A stretch of DNA of 64,000 nt from Actinomadura cremea. GTDB taxonomy: Bacteria > Actinomycetota > Actinomycetes > Streptosporangiales > Streptosporangiaceae. Below are positions 1-9,560 of the stretch, in pieces. The notes under the pieces were generated by a model. The model searched no databases. It saw only the letters and a program-made list of their open reading frames with translations, and was not told the origin of the DNA. Each line of letters begins with the position of its first letter. Within the stretch, counting starts at the first letter, position 1. The stretch is from contig NZ_BMRF01000010.1 in assembly GCF_014648495.1 (NCBI RefSeq), positions 124,001-188,000 on the forward strand, given 5' to 3'. Both the position numbers and the translations under genes were made by a program.

Positions 1-790
1 TCCCGACGGTGTCGCTGCCCGGCATGGCCGCCTGGCACGTCCCCTGGCAGGACAAGGACGACGCCATCGACTGGCAGGCGTACTTCCACGAGCGGAACCG
101 GGTCGTCACCGCGCTGCTGCACTCGCCGTACGAGCGGGGCGGCAACCTGGTGAAGGAGAGCTACATCATCTCGGTGAAGCACGCCCTCGCCATGCAGTAC
201 TCCACCGCCGAGCTGATGCTCTCCGCGATCGAGGACGTGCTGACCGGCCCCGAGCACATGCACGCCGGGATCCGCTCCAAGCTCGCCGACATCAACGCGT
301 TCCGCAACGCGTTCCCCGACGCGCGGAACCGGCCGAGCCACGAGGAGTTCCCGCAGGTCCGCAACACCCGCCCGCCGAAGCGGGGCCGCCGCCCGAAGCC
401 GCCGTCCGGACGGGCGAACCTGCTGGCGACCGCGATGCTCGGCACCGTCAAGCAGATGCGTCCGGTCGACCCGGCCGCGCACGGCAATCCGCAGACCGTC
501 ATCCCGCACATCGACCGGCACTGGGGCTGCTGTCGAAGTTCGACAGCGCGCTCGTGTCGTCGGCCGACGGCACGAAGGTCGCCTGGTACCAGCGCGACCC
601 CGAGCGGTTCCGGCGGATCCTCAAGCGCACGTCCATGCTGCACGCCCGGCTCAGCCGCGAGTGGCCGCAGCTGAGCGCGCGCTACCGGTCCGCGATGGAC
701 GAGCTGGCCTCGCCGGACGCGTGGCGCCGCACGTTCGAGGCGTCCGAAGGGCCGGGCGGTCCCGGCGCACCGGGGGCTCCGCGCCGATGA
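1..790 (+). CDS. GlfT2-like galactofuranosyltransferase, C-terminal part, with apparent frameshift
   Basis: The gene enters from the left edge, so only the C-terminal region is visible. Segments such as WHVPWQDKDDAIDWQAYFHE and HALAMQYSTAELMLSAIEDV resemble the C-terminal part of GlfT2-type galactofuranosyltransferases, which polymerise the cell-wall galactan from UDP-galactofuranose at the inner membrane face. The catalytic GT-A domain lies outside the window. The frame breaks at about 523-527: the upstream frame reads into HWGCCRSS, whereas a shift gives HWGLLSKFDSALVSSADGTK, which fits the family and continues to the stop at 788-790. Restoring one G in the GGGG run at 523-526 repairs it, so a lost homopolymer base (sequencing error or real deletion) is likely. 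The next gene overlaps by ATGA, which argues that the product is normally made. Confidence 0.72.
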   Translation, partial: PDGVAARHGRLARPLAGQGRRHRLAGVLPRAEPGRHRAAALAVRAGRQPGEGELHHLGEARPRHAVLHRRADALRDRGRADRPRAHARRDPLQARRHQRVPQRVPRRAEPAEPRGVPAGPQHPPAEAGPPPEAAVRTGEPAGDRDARHRQADASGRPGRARQSADRHPAHRPALGLLSKFDSALVSSADGTKVAWYQRDPERFRRILKRTSMLHARLSREWPQLSARYRSAMDELASPDAWRRTFEASEGPGGPGAPGAPRR

Positions 791-1749
791 CGGCCCACCC
801 GACCGCGAACCACCCGGCCGGGGACGCCCCGGGGACGGGCCACCCGCCGGCCCCGGGCGCGAACCGCGGGAACGGGCGGCACCGCGCGTCGCCCGTCCAG
901 TCCGACCCGGGGCTGCGGCCGCCCGGCGGGGACGGCGGGCTGCGGCAGACCGTCCGGCACAAGTACCTGCTGCGGCTCCTCGTCCGGCGCGAGCTGCGTG
1001 CGCGCTACAAGGGCTCGCTGCTCGGTCTCGGCTGGTCGTACGTGCGGCCCGGCGTGCACTTCTCCGTGTACTTCTTCGTGGTCGGCGTGTTCCTCGGCAT
1101 GGACCGCGCGATCGAGGACTTCCCGATCTACCTGTTCTCCGGGATGGTCCTGATCCACCTGTTCACCGAGACCATCCACTCGACGACCCGCTCGGTCACC
1201 GGCAACGCCGCGCTGATCCGCAAGGTGTTCCTGCCGCGCGAGCTGTTCCCGTCGGCGTCGGTGCTGGTCTCCCTCGTGCACTTCGTGCCCGGCATGCTGA
1301 TCCTGCTGTGCGCCGCGATCGTCGCGGGCTGGCGGCCGACCCCCGGCGGCCTGGCCGCCGCCGCCCTCGGGTTCTCGATCATCGTGGTGCTCGGACTCGG
1401 CCTCGGGCTGCTGTGCGCGGCCGTCAACGTGTTCTTCCGCGACCTCGAGCAGGTCGTGGACATCTCGATGCTCGTCATCACCTGGTCCGTCCCGATGATC
1501 TACCCGTGGACGCACGTGCGGACCCACGCGCCGGACTGGGCGCTCGACCTCTACCTCTCCAACCCGCTCGTCAGCGCCGTGTCCCTCTTCCAGAAGGCGT
1601 TCTGGCTGCCCGGGACGCGCGGGGACTTCACACTGCCGCCCGACCTGTACCTGCACGCCGGGATCTCCCTCGGCCTCAGCGTGCTGGTGTTCCTCGTCGG
1701 GCGCGCGGTGTTCGCCCGCATGCAGAAGCGTTTCGCCCAGGAGCTCTAG
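787..1749 (+). CDS. ABC transporter permease, polysaccharide/teichoic-acid export type (Wzm/TagG-like)
   Basis: The product is about 320 residues. It has a disordered Pro/Gly-rich N-terminus (about 50 residues), then the ABC2-type membrane domain with about six hydrophobic segments. Family-like stretches include RRELRARYKGSLLGLGWSYV before the first membrane segment and VNVFFRDLEQVVDISMLVIT near the C-terminal third. The ATG at 787 overlaps the preceding stop as ATGA, so I prefer it to longer in-frame extensions that only run into the neighbouring gene. The ATPase partner begins 2 nt after this stop. Next to a galactofuranosyltransferase, the likely role is flipping a lipid-linked galactan or related glycan across the cytoplasmic membrane; the substrate is inferred from context. 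Confidence 0.88.
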   Translation: MTAHPTANHPAGDAPGTGHPPAPGANRGNGRHRASPVQSDPGLRPPGGDGGLRQTVRHKYLLRLLVRRELRARYKGSLLGLGWSYVRPGVHFSVYFFVVGVFLGMDRAIEDFPIYLFSGMVLIHLFTETIHSTTRSVTGNAALIRKVFLPRELFPSASVLVSLVHFVPGMLILLCAAIVAGWRPTPGGLAAAALGFSIIVVLGLGLGLLCAAVNVFFRDLEQVVDISMLVITWSVPMIYPWTHVRTHAPDWALDLYLSNPLVSAVSLFQKAFWLPGTRGDFTLPPDLYLHAGISLGLSVLVFLVGRAVFARMQKRFAQEL

Positions 1750-1751
1750 CC

Positions 1752-2513
1752 GTGTCCCCTTCGATCGTCGTCGACTCCGTGACCAAGCACTTCACCCTGC
1801 GGCACGCCCGGTCGATCAAGGAGATGAGCGTCCGGGCGCTGCGCCGGCAGCCGCTGACGGACCGGTTCAAGGCCCTGGACGACGTCAACCTCACGTTCGC
1901 GCAGGGCGAGACGGTCGCGCTGATGGGGCTGAACGGGTCCGGGAAGAGCACCCTGCTGAAGATGATCTCCGGGGTGCTGAGCCCGGACTCCGGGTCGGTG
2001 CTCGTCCGGGGCCGCATCGCCGGGCTCATCGACGTCGGCGCGGGCCTGCACCCGGAGCTGACCGGCCGCGAGAACGTCTACCTCAACGGCGCGATCCTCG
2101 GCATGTCGCAGGCCGAGGTCCGGCGCAAGTTCGACCGGATCGTCGACTTCTCCGGCGTCGAGCGCTTCCTGGACGACCAGGTGAAGTTCTACTCGTCCGG
2201 CATGTTCATGCGGCTCGCCTTCTCGATCGCCGCGCACACCGAGCCCGACGTGTTCCTCATCGACGAGGTGCTGGCCGTCGGCGACCCGCCGTTCCGGCAG
2301 AAGTGCGTCGCCCGCATCAAGGAGCTGCGCGGCGAGGGACGCACGATGGTGATCGTCGCGCACGACATCAAGATGCTGACCGGGCTGTGCGACCGCGGCG
2401 TCACGATGGAGCACGGGCGCGTCCTGTTCGACGGGCCGACCGAGCAGGCGGGGCGGCTCGTGCGGGAGGCCCGCGCCGCCAAGCGCGCATCGCAGGCCGC
2501 GGCGCCGTCCTGA
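1752..2513 (+). CDS. ABC transporter ATP-binding protein, polysaccharide export type (Wzt/TagH-like)
   Basis: The product is about 253 residues. It shows Walker A GLNGSGKST, signature YSSGM, Walker B VFLIDE and the switch AHD. The stretch LIDVGAGLHPELTGRENVYL is characteristic of the Wzt/TagH/RfbE branch of exporters. The protein ends soon after the nucleotide-binding domain, so it lacks the extra C-terminal carbohydrate-binding domain found in some Wzt proteins. The GTG at 1752 follows the permease stop by 2 nt and begins VSPSIVVDSVTKHF, matching the usual family N-terminus. It should energise the permease at 787-1749. The exported glycan is not defined by sequence alone. Confidence 0.9.
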   Translation: MSPSIVVDSVTKHFTLRHARSIKEMSVRALRRQPLTDRFKALDDVNLTFAQGETVALMGLNGSGKSTLLKMISGVLSPDSGSVLVRGRIAGLIDVGAGLHPELTGRENVYLNGAILGMSQAEVRRKFDRIVDFSGVERFLDDQVKFYSSGMFMRLAFSIAAHTEPDVFLIDEVLAVGDPPFRQKCVARIKELRGEGRTMVIVAHDIKMLTGLCDRGVTMEHGRVLFDGPTEQAGRLVREARAAKRASQAAAPS

Positions 2514-2641
2514 CCGGAACCGGAATCCAATGGTGATCAGCGGATGTAGCAGACGGATACCGGTAACTGCTCAGATAAGGTGACCCGGTCCGCGGCGGGC
2601 GACCGCGGTGACCTGCCCGAGTCCAGAGAAGAGGTGCGGCG

Positions 2642-5305
2642 TTGACCAGACAGGAAATCGGTTGTCCGCTGCTCGACAACGTCCACCGGATCATCGCCGA
2701 CCGTGCGTGCACCGTCCTGTCCCTGGACATCTTCGACACCGTGCTGTGGCGCCGCGTCCCGCGCCCGGCGGACGTGTTCGCGCTGCTCGGCGCCCGGCTC
2801 CGCGAGGCCGGCCTGTGCCCGCCCTGGGTGACCGACGCGACCCTGCGCCGGATGCGCATCGTCGCCGAGGAGGAGGCGCGCCGCGGCCGCGACTCCCTCG
2901 GCACCGAGGTGTCGCTGTTCGACATCTGGCGGGCCATGCCGCAGCACCCGTTCGGCGGCGCGCCGATCGAACGGCTCGTCCGCGCCGAACTGGACCTCGA
3001 GCGCGAGCTGACCGTCGTCGACCTCGACATCGCCGCGCTCGTCAAGGCCGCCCGCAAGCAGGACATCACGGTCATCCTGGTGTCCGACACCTACTTCACC
3101 GAGGACCACCTGCACCACCTGCTCGACCGTCCCGAACTCGGGTCGATGGAGAACGTGCGGATCTTCCGGTCGAACCAGCACGGCACCGCCAAGGCGTCCG
3201 GCCTGTGGGACATCGTGCTGCGCGACCTCGGCGCCAGCCCCGAGCAGATCGTGCACGTCGGCGACCACGAGACCGCCGACGACGAGGTCCCCGCCGAACT
3301 CGGCGTCCGCACCGTCCACTACCGGCGGCTGGACGACGCGTTCCGCGACGTCCTCGAGCGCGAGCGCGAGCCCGTCGAGCCGTTCGGCGACCACGCGCCC
3401 GACCTCGACGAGCGGCACGGCGACTTCGGCCTCACCAGCCTGCGCGCCAAGGCCATCACCTCCGGCGCCGCGCACGGCACGTCCGCCCTCGACGTCGCGT
3501 GGCGGTACGGCGCCGCCGTCCTCGGACCGGTCCTCACCGGGTTCGCCGAGTGGTGCGCGGCGCGCGCGCACGAGACCGGCACCCGCAGGCTGTTCTGCTC
3601 CATGCGCGAGGGCGAGCTGCTGTCCCAGCTGATCAACGAGGCCGCCGCCGCGCGCGGCTGGGACGTCGAGGCCCGCCCCGTCTGGCTGTCGCGGTTCGTC
3701 ACCTCCATCGCGGGCCTCGACCCGTTCGACACCGACGCCGTTCACCACTTCATCCGCAGCGGCTACCAGCTGACCGTCCGGCAGGCCCTCTCCGTCCTCG
3801 AACTGCAGGCCGGGGACGTGCCGGGCCTCGCGACCGAGCTGAACACCGTCATCGACAACGGCGACATCGCCGACCGCGTCGCCCGCGCGCTCACCGAGAC
3901 CCCGCACCTGTGCAACCGGCTCGCGGTGACCGTCACCGCCGCGCGCGAGCGGATGATCCGGGCGCTGCGCGCGACCGGCGCCCTCGACGAGCCCGAACTC
4001 ACCCTCGTCGACCTCGGCTGGGGCGGCACCATCCAGCGGCAGCTCGCGAAGGCCCTGCGGATCGCGGGCCTGGACGTCGTCCCGTCCGGCCTCTACCTCG
4101 CCACCAACACCCGCGCCGAACGCCTCTACGTCGAGGGCCTGCGCGCCGAGGGCTACCTCGCGCAGGCCGGGCACCCCGCGCGGGTGTCGGCGACCGTCAC
4201 CCGCAGCCCCGAGATCGTCGAGCAGTGCGTCAACGCGCTCTGCGGCTCCCTCATCGGCTTCACCGAGGACGCGACCCCGGTGCTGGGCGAGACCGCCGAC
4301 TCCCCGTCGCAGAACGCCGAGCGCCGCACCGTCCAGGACGGCGTCCTCGCCTTCCAGCGCATGTGGAACCGGCAGGTCACCGGCGCGGAGGGCGGCTGGC
4401 CGAGCCTCGCCCACTCGCAGCCGGCCCGCGACCGGCTCTCCCGCGTCCTCGTGTCGGCGCTGGAGACGCCGACCCCGGACGAGGCCGCCGTGTTCGGCAA
4501 CTGGGTCCACGAGGACAACTTCGGCTCCTCGCAGGTCACCACCCTGCTGCCCGCCGACCTCAAGCCCGCCGTCCCCTACCTCGCGCCCGGCGACCTCGAC
4601 GACCTGCACATGCGGGACTCGTTCTGGCCCGCGCTGATCGCCGCGTCCGACACCGGCCTCGGCGCCATGGCCCGCGCCATCGCCGACGGCGCGGTCGACG
4701 CCGAGGCGTTCGACCCGGCCGGCGAGAAGTACGAGACGCGGCTGCGGTACCGGACCGCCGACGACCGCTGGCACGACGAGATCCGCCGCCGCGTCCGCAT
4801 CAACCACAACGGCCTCTCCTTCGCCCGCTTCGCGTTCGAGCACCACGACACCGTCGACATCTCCATCGCGATCCCGGGCCGCCCCGCGATCGTCCGGGTC
4901 GACTGGATCGAGGCCAAGGTCATCGCCGGGGGACGGCGCCGCGAGCAGGTCCTGCGCTGGGACAGCCCCGAGGACTTCGTCGGCCTGCACTACGCCGACT
5001 GCCGCTACCTCGGCGGCAACCTGATGGAGTTCGACACCCCGTACGCGGCCGTCTGGCTGCCGATCGCCCGCCGCGCGGGCGCGCCGGTGGTGTCGTCCGG
5101 GCAGATCACCGTCGCGTTCGCGATGCTGCCGCAGTCGATGACCGGCATGGCCCCCCGCATGCCACTCGACAAGCACGCGACCAGAGCCGCCCGGGCGGCG
5201 CGGCTCACCGACAGGCTCCGCGAGGAGTACCGGACGCTCGGCGTGAAGGGCGTTGCCGCCGGCGCCGGACGAGTGGCCAGGAGGAAGCTCGGTGACGCGA
5301 AGTGA
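2642..5305 (+). CDS. Large HAD-like hydrolase-domain protein of a surface glycan cluster
   Basis: The product is 887 residues. The first ~220 carry haloacid-dehalogenase motifs: LSLDIFDTVLW (motif I), VILVSDTYF (motif II) and HVGDHETADDE (motif IV). The remaining ~650 residues hold no domain I can name, but conserved-looking blocks such as RLFCSMREGELLSQLINEA and LVDLGWGGTIQRQL occur in large HAD-type proteins of polysaccharide clusters. The start is TTG at 2642 behind a GA-rich AGAGAAGAGG; no ATG fits better. The next gene overlaps the end by 14 nt, so both are probably one transcript. A role in phosphate or glycosyl chemistry on the exported glycan is inferred from context only. Confidence 0.72.
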   Translation: MTRQEIGCPLLDNVHRIIADRACTVLSLDIFDTVLWRRVPRPADVFALLGARLREAGLCPPWVTDATLRRMRIVAEEEARRGRDSLGTEVSLFDIWRAMPQHPFGGAPIERLVRAELDLERELTVVDLDIAALVKAARKQDITVILVSDTYFTEDHLHHLLDRPELGSMENVRIFRSNQHGTAKASGLWDIVLRDLGASPEQIVHVGDHETADDEVPAELGVRTVHYRRLDDAFRDVLEREREPVEPFGDHAPDLDERHGDFGLTSLRAKAITSGAAHGTSALDVAWRYGAAVLGPVLTGFAEWCAARAHETGTRRLFCSMREGELLSQLINEAAAARGWDVEARPVWLSRFVTSIAGLDPFDTDAVHHFIRSGYQLTVRQALSVLELQAGDVPGLATELNTVIDNGDIADRVARALTETPHLCNRLAVTVTAARERMIRALRATGALDEPELTLVDLGWGGTIQRQLAKALRIAGLDVVPSGLYLATNTRAERLYVEGLRAEGYLAQAGHPARVSATVTRSPEIVEQCVNALCGSLIGFTEDATPVLGETADSPSQNAERRTVQDGVLAFQRMWNRQVTGAEGGWPSLAHSQPARDRLSRVLVSALETPTPDEAAVFGNWVHEDNFGSSQVTTLLPADLKPAVPYLAPGDLDDLHMRDSFWPALIAASDTGLGAMARAIADGAVDAEAFDPAGEKYETRLRYRTADDRWHDEIRRRVRINHNGLSFARFAFEHHDTVDISIAIPGRPAIVRVDWIEAKVIAGGRRREQVLRWDSPEDFVGLHYADCRYLGGNLMEFDTPYAAVWLPIARRAGAPVVSSGQITVAFAMLPQSMTGMAPRMPLDKHATRAARAARLTDRLREEYRTLGVKGVAAGAGRVARRKLGDAK

Positions 5306-7520
5306 CCCCGGTGCCGGACCCGGCACGAACGAGACCGGCGCCCAGGAGCCCATCCCCGAGGACGCCCTGACCGAGGCCCGGGAGGCCGTCGGGGAGCCCG
5401 CGGGGCCGCCTGGGGAGGCCGGCGGGTGGGAGGCCGTCGCCGAGCCCGCCGAGCCCGCCGAGCCCGCCGAGCCGGAGGCCGCCGTGGACGCGGTCGCCCC
5501 CGTGGAACCGGCGGCGGAGGCGGCGGAGCTCGTGGAGCCCGCGGACGAGACGGACACCCGGCCCGTCCGCCGTCCCGCGAAGCGGACGCCCCGGAAGGCC
5601 GCCCGCGGCAAGGCCGCGGGCGGGACGGACGGCGAGGCGCCGAGCATCGTCGCCACCGGCCTCGCCGGCACCCGCGACGACCCGCACCGGCAGGCGCGGG
5701 CCGCCCGCGAGCAGCCGCTCCTGCTGCACTCCATGTCGCTCTTCCGGAGCCTGTTCGAGGCGATCGCCCGCGCCCGCGAGATCGGCACGGTCGTCGAGGT
5801 CGGCGTCGAGTCCGGAGGCACCAGCGCGGTGTACGCGGACCTGGGCGCGACCGTCCACTGCGTCGAGCCGAACCCGACCGACGACCTGCGTGCCGTCCTC
5901 GCCGCCGACCCCCGCCTGAACCTCGTCGAGGGCCGGTCGCCGGACGTCCTCGGCGAACTCCCGGTCGCCGACCTGTACGTCCTCGACGGCGACCACAACT
6001 ACGCCGTGGTCCGCGAGGAACTCGCCTGGATCACCAAGAACGCCCCGGACGCCGTCGTCGCGCTGCACGACGTCCTGTGGCCGAGCGGGCGCCGCGACAT
6101 GTACTACCAGCCGTCCCCCCTCGCCGCGGAAAACGCGCACCCGGCCACCGACGGCGGTCCGACCGTCTGGCACGACGAGATCACCCCCGTCGGGTTCGTC
6201 GGCATGGGCGACTACAAGGTGGCGGCGCACGCGGGCGGCGAGCGCAACGGCGTCCTCACCGCCGTGGAGGACGCGCTCGCCGAGGGCGGCGGCGACTGGC
6301 GGTTCGAGATCGTCCCCGCCGTGTTCGGGCTCGGCGTGCTGGCCCGGACCGGCTCGCCCGGCGCGGCGGAGGTCTTCGCGGCGCTGCGGCCCTACACGTC
6401 GTCGGACCTGCTCGCCGCCATGGAGAACAACCGGATCGCGCTCTACACCCGCGTCCTGCAGTTGCAGTACGAGGCGGAGGCCCGCACCGAGGACGCGACC
6501 CGCATGGCCGAGACGATCGCCGCGCAGCAGCAGGAGCTCGACCGCCTGCGCGGCGGCTCCGGCCGTCCGGCCGCCGTCGCGGCCGCACCCCGGCGGGAGG
6601 AGCCCGCCGTCCAGAAGGAAGAGAAGCCGAGGAGCGCCGAAGTGTCCGACTACGTCTCGACGGTCGCCGTGCATCACGACACCTGGGGAACCTTCCTCGA
6701 GCCGGACGCGTCGATCGCCGACCTCGAGAACCCGCACGAGGCGCTCGGCATCCCGATCCTCAGCGGGCACCACGCCGACCTGAAGGCGTTCGCCGGGTAC
6801 AACACGGTGTTCGACCGCATCGCCGACCGCGTCGCGGGCGTGGACCTCGCCTACGAGGACCAGTGCAGCGCCAACCACTACTTCGACGTGTTCACCCGCA
6901 TCGAGCGCGACCACCGGCAGGTTTCGCGGATCGTCGAGGTCGGCGTGTTCATGGGCGGTTCGTCCACCGTGTTCGCGGGCTGCGTCGAGCCGATGGGCTT
7001 CGAGCTCGACCTCGTGGACGTCAACCCGGTGTACCTGCAGTTCGCGTACGAGCGCGTCCGCCGCACGTTCCCCGGCGCGGCCCCGCGCGTCCGCATGTTC
7101 TACGGCGACCTGCCGACGTACGTCCAGAAGGTGCTGCTCCCCGAGGCGTCGACGCGCGCGATCGTCCACCACGACGGGGCGCACGACTTCAACCAGGTCG
7201 TGAAGGACATCAGCTCGCTGTACTACGTCCGGGACCGGGTGCACAGCCTCGCGATCCAGGACACGCACCTGCGCGGCCTCATCGAGCACTTCAACTTCGT
7301 GGACGCCGCCGTGTACGCGATGTTCGGCGTGGACGTGAAGTACGAGCCGGTCGGCGCCCGCTACGAGGAGGGCTCGTCGGTCACGAACCCGAACCAGTGG
7401 AACGGGAACTACTTCCTGGCGGGGATGTCGGAGGGGATGTACATCCCGTTCGACGGCGTCGAGTGGAAGTACCCGCACCCGTCCATGGACCTGGAGACCT
7501 TCCTGCCGGTGAAGCGCTGA
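5292..7520 (+). CDS. Double class I methyltransferase-like protein (two Rossmann modules joined by a coiled coil)
   Basis: The product is 742 residues from the GTG at 5292, which overlaps the previous stop by 14 nt. Order: an acidic, Ala/Glu/Pro-rich disordered region (about 1-125); a first SAM-type Rossmann module with VVEVGVESGGTSAVYADLG and LYVLDGDHNYAVV; a charged helix likely to form a coiled coil (EARTEDATRMAETIAAQQQE); and a second module with IVEVGVFMGGSSTVFAG, LDLVDVNPVY and IVHHDGAHDF. Both glycine-rich loops resemble those of Methyltransf_24/CmcI-like proteins. Two complete modules in one chain suggests a dimer-like scaffold or two different modifications of the exported glycan. 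Substrate and activity are not shown by sequence. Confidence 0.7.
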   Translation: MTRSDPGAGPGTNETGAQEPIPEDALTEAREAVGEPAGPPGEAGGWEAVAEPAEPAEPAEPEAAVDAVAPVEPAAEAAELVEPADETDTRPVRRPAKRTPRKAARGKAAGGTDGEAPSIVATGLAGTRDDPHRQARAAREQPLLLHSMSLFRSLFEAIARAREIGTVVEVGVESGGTSAVYADLGATVHCVEPNPTDDLRAVLAADPRLNLVEGRSPDVLGELPVADLYVLDGDHNYAVVREELAWITKNAPDAVVALHDVLWPSGRRDMYYQPSPLAAENAHPATDGGPTVWHDEITPVGFVGMGDYKVAAHAGGERNGVLTAVEDALAEGGGDWRFEIVPAVFGLGVLARTGSPGAAEVFAALRPYTSSDLLAAMENNRIALYTRVLQLQYEAEARTEDATRMAETIAAQQQELDRLRGGSGRPAAVAAAPRREEPAVQKEEKPRSAEVSDYVSTVAVHHDTWGTFLEPDASIADLENPHEALGIPILSGHHADLKAFAGYNTVFDRIADRVAGVDLAYEDQCSANHYFDVFTRIERDHRQVSRIVEVGVFMGGSSTVFAGCVEPMGFELDLVDVNPVYLQFAYERVRRTFPGAAPRVRMFYGDLPTYVQKVLLPEASTRAIVHHDGAHDFNQVVKDISSLYYVRDRVHSLAIQDTHLRGLIEHFNFVDAAVYAMFGVDVKYEPVGARYEEGSSVTNPNQWNGNYFLAGMSEGMYIPFDGVEWKYPHPSMDLETFLPVKR

Positions 7521-7586
7521 CTACGCAGGTCATCGTGCCCAAAGCGTGATCATTCGGACGGTCAACCAAGATCGTTAGTCGGGCGT

Positions 7587-7615
7587 CTCCACGGAAAACC
7601 CCCAATCCGTGGAGG
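7587..7615 (+). promoter_or_regulatory. 5'-leader hairpin masking the ribosome binding site of Ig-like gene copy 1
   Basis: CTCCACGG (7587-7594) pairs perfectly with CCGTGGAG (7607-7614) across a 12-nt loop. The right arm contains GGAG of the GGAGG ribosome binding site (7611-7615), 8 nt before the TTG start at 7624. In copy 2 the left arm is CTTCACGG (9683-9690), so pairing is kept through a G-U wobble. Folding would limit translation initiation. The function is inferred. Confidence 0.5.
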
Positions 7616-7623
7616 CAACCCCC

Positions 7624-9555
7624 TTGCGCCGAACACGAAGCCTGGCCGTTCTCACGGCCCTGATCGTCGCGGTGACGACGTTCCTCGTCCCCGCGACCGC
7701 CCGAGCCGACGTCACGGACGTGAACCTGTCCGTGGCGTTCGACCGGCTCTCCGCCGACCGCGTCGCCACCGTCACCGTCAAGGCCAAGTCCGCGAGCGGG
7801 ATCACGGGCGCGGAGGCGGTCGTCGAGAACCTGGCGAACGAAGAGTGGACGCCCATCGCGACGGTGCCGCTCGCCCGGACCGGCGGGACCGAGAACGACG
7901 GCACCTGGACGGCCGAGTACCGGACGGACATCGAGAACCGTCCCGGGACCACGAAGTTCACCGTGAAGATCACGTCCGCGGACGGCGCCACGGTGACCGA
8001 GTGGGACACGATCGACAACTGCTACCAGACGGCCATCACCGACCTCGCCACGTCCCCTGCGTCCGTTGACGCGGACACTCCTGTGACGGTCACGGGACGC
8101 GTCCTGGTGCAGAAGACCCAAGACGCGGAGCCCGCGCCTACCGCCGACGTCACCGTCCGGTCGTCCACGTCCACGGTCCAAACCGGTGCGGACGGCACGT
8201 TCTCCTTTACCCACCCGTACAAGAGCTGGGTTTCGCTCCAGGCGAGCGTGGGGGATCAGGAGTGGCTGTGCGAGACGAGCGAGTTCGCTCCCGAGCCCAC
8301 GGAGTTCACCCGGCAGACCGTCGAACTGTCGGGTGAGATCGTCACCCCGCAGCCCGTCCGGTCCGGTGACGAGGTCATCGTCGAGGGGCTTCTCCGGCGC
8401 AACGGTGCCGATGGTCCCGTTCCCGCCACCTACATCGGTCTCGAGCTGTACCGGGAGTATGGATCCCACCGGGAAGCGGTGGCCTATGGCAATTCGATCG
8501 ACGATGGGACCTTCCGGCTTCGGTTCACCGCGCGGCAGTCCGGAAAGCTGATCGTCGAGAGCTTGCAGACCGACGTCCTGTCGGCGGGCTCCATGTCCCC
8601 GGGATCGCTGGAGATCGAGCGCGACGCGGAGATCACCGACTTCGAGGTGACTCCGTCCACCGTAGAGTTCCGGAAGCCGGTGGTGGCCACCGGATGGCTC
8701 AACGACACGTCCACGGACCAGGAATACCCGATCGGCGACGCGACGGTCACGCTGGAATTCTCCGAGACGGGGGAGACCTGGGGCGAGGCCGGGACCGGCA
8801 AGACCAACACTGGGGGCCGCTTCGAAATCGAGACCTCCGAGACGCTGCAGAGCGGTTACTGGCGCGTGCGGTACGCCGGTGCCGACGGCGAGACGCGGAC
8901 AGTGAGCGACCTCCGCCAGGTGCACGTCAAGTACGGGACGCGAGTGGACGGCTTCGACGCTGAGAAGGTCTCGGGTGGAGAGGTTCTGGTCAAGGGGAAT
9001 CTGGTCCGCTTGAAGGACGAAGACGAACCCGCGGGCGAGTTGCCGATCTACTTCTACTTCATGGCCGAGGGAACGTCGACCTGGGTATACCAGGGGACGA
9101 TGGACACCTGGATCGGCGGGTCGTTCGGGATGCGTTTCCCGGCTCAGCAGGATGGTTACTGGACGGCGGCGTTCTGGGGCGACGACGACCACGTGAGGTC
9201 GAACGCGCCGATCAAGTACGTGGACGTGCCCGGCCAGTACACGACCGCGTTCGCCGAGTTCGGCGCGTCCCCCGCGACCGTGCCGTCCGGCGGCACGATC
9301 ACCGTGAAGGGCCTGCTCACGCGGTCCGTGGGCGGCGGTGCCGCCGAAGCCGCTGCGGACAAGCCCGTCTACGTCTACTTCCTGCCCGCCGGTTCGCAGA
9401 GCTGGGAGCAGAAGGCGCTCGTCCAGACGGGCGCCGACGGACGGTTCGAGAAGGCGTTCACCGCCGAGCAGGACGGCCACTGGACGGCGTGGTTCTTCGG
9501 TGACGAAGGGCACGTGAGCGTCAACTCGGGAAGCAAGCAAGTCGACGTGCAGTGA
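7624..9555 (+). CDS. Secreted multi-domain Ig-like repeat protein, copy 1
   Basis: The product is 643 residues. I place the start at TTG 7624, 8 nt after GGAGG. The GTG at 7609 also opens the frame but would overlap that ribosome binding site. Residues 1-~28 form a clear signal peptide ending ATARA-DVTDV. The rest is a series of ~100-residue beta-rich modules of the form V-V-GRVL..DGTFSFTHP or YFMAEGTSTWVYQGT..DGYWTA. The last two modules end in YWTAAFWGDDDH and HWTAWFFGDEGH. There is no TM anchor or LPXTG motif, so it is probably released or loosely wall-bound. No enzyme motif is visible. An adhesive or structural role is a guess from architecture. Confidence 0.8.
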   Translation: MRRTRSLAVLTALIVAVTTFLVPATARADVTDVNLSVAFDRLSADRVATVTVKAKSASGITGAEAVVENLANEEWTPIATVPLARTGGTENDGTWTAEYRTDIENRPGTTKFTVKITSADGATVTEWDTIDNCYQTAITDLATSPASVDADTPVTVTGRVLVQKTQDAEPAPTADVTVRSSTSTVQTGADGTFSFTHPYKSWVSLQASVGDQEWLCETSEFAPEPTEFTRQTVELSGEIVTPQPVRSGDEVIVEGLLRRNGADGPVPATYIGLELYREYGSHREAVAYGNSIDDGTFRLRFTARQSGKLIVESLQTDVLSAGSMSPGSLEIERDAEITDFEVTPSTVEFRKPVVATGWLNDTSTDQEYPIGDATVTLEFSETGETWGEAGTGKTNTGGRFEIETSETLQSGYWRVRYAGADGETRTVSDLRQVHVKYGTRVDGFDAEKVSGGEVLVKGNLVRLKDEDEPAGELPIYFYFMAEGTSTWVYQGTMDTWIGGSFGMRFPAQQDGYWTAAFWGDDDHVRSNAPIKYVDVPGQYTTAFAEFGASPATVPSGGTITVKGLLTRSVGGGAAEAAADKPVYVYFLPAGSQSWEQKALVQTGADGRFEKAFTAEQDGHWTAWFFGDEGHVSVNSGSKQVDVQ

Positions 9556-9560
9556 CCGCG

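Noticed and set aside
2537-5998. Very long open frame on the minus strand (over 1100 codons)
   Set aside because: It mirrors the HAD-like and methyltransferase-like genes on the plus strand; in GC-rich DNA the opposite strand often stays open. It lacks a recognisable domain, has repetitive Gly/Val/Asp/Glu-rich composition, and overlaps well-supported genes.
7609-7623. GTG at 7609 as start of Ig-like copy 1
   Set aside because: GTG 7609 overlaps GGAGG, which is ideally spaced from TTG 7624, and the signal peptide begins properly at the TTG. The same arrangement holds in copy 2.
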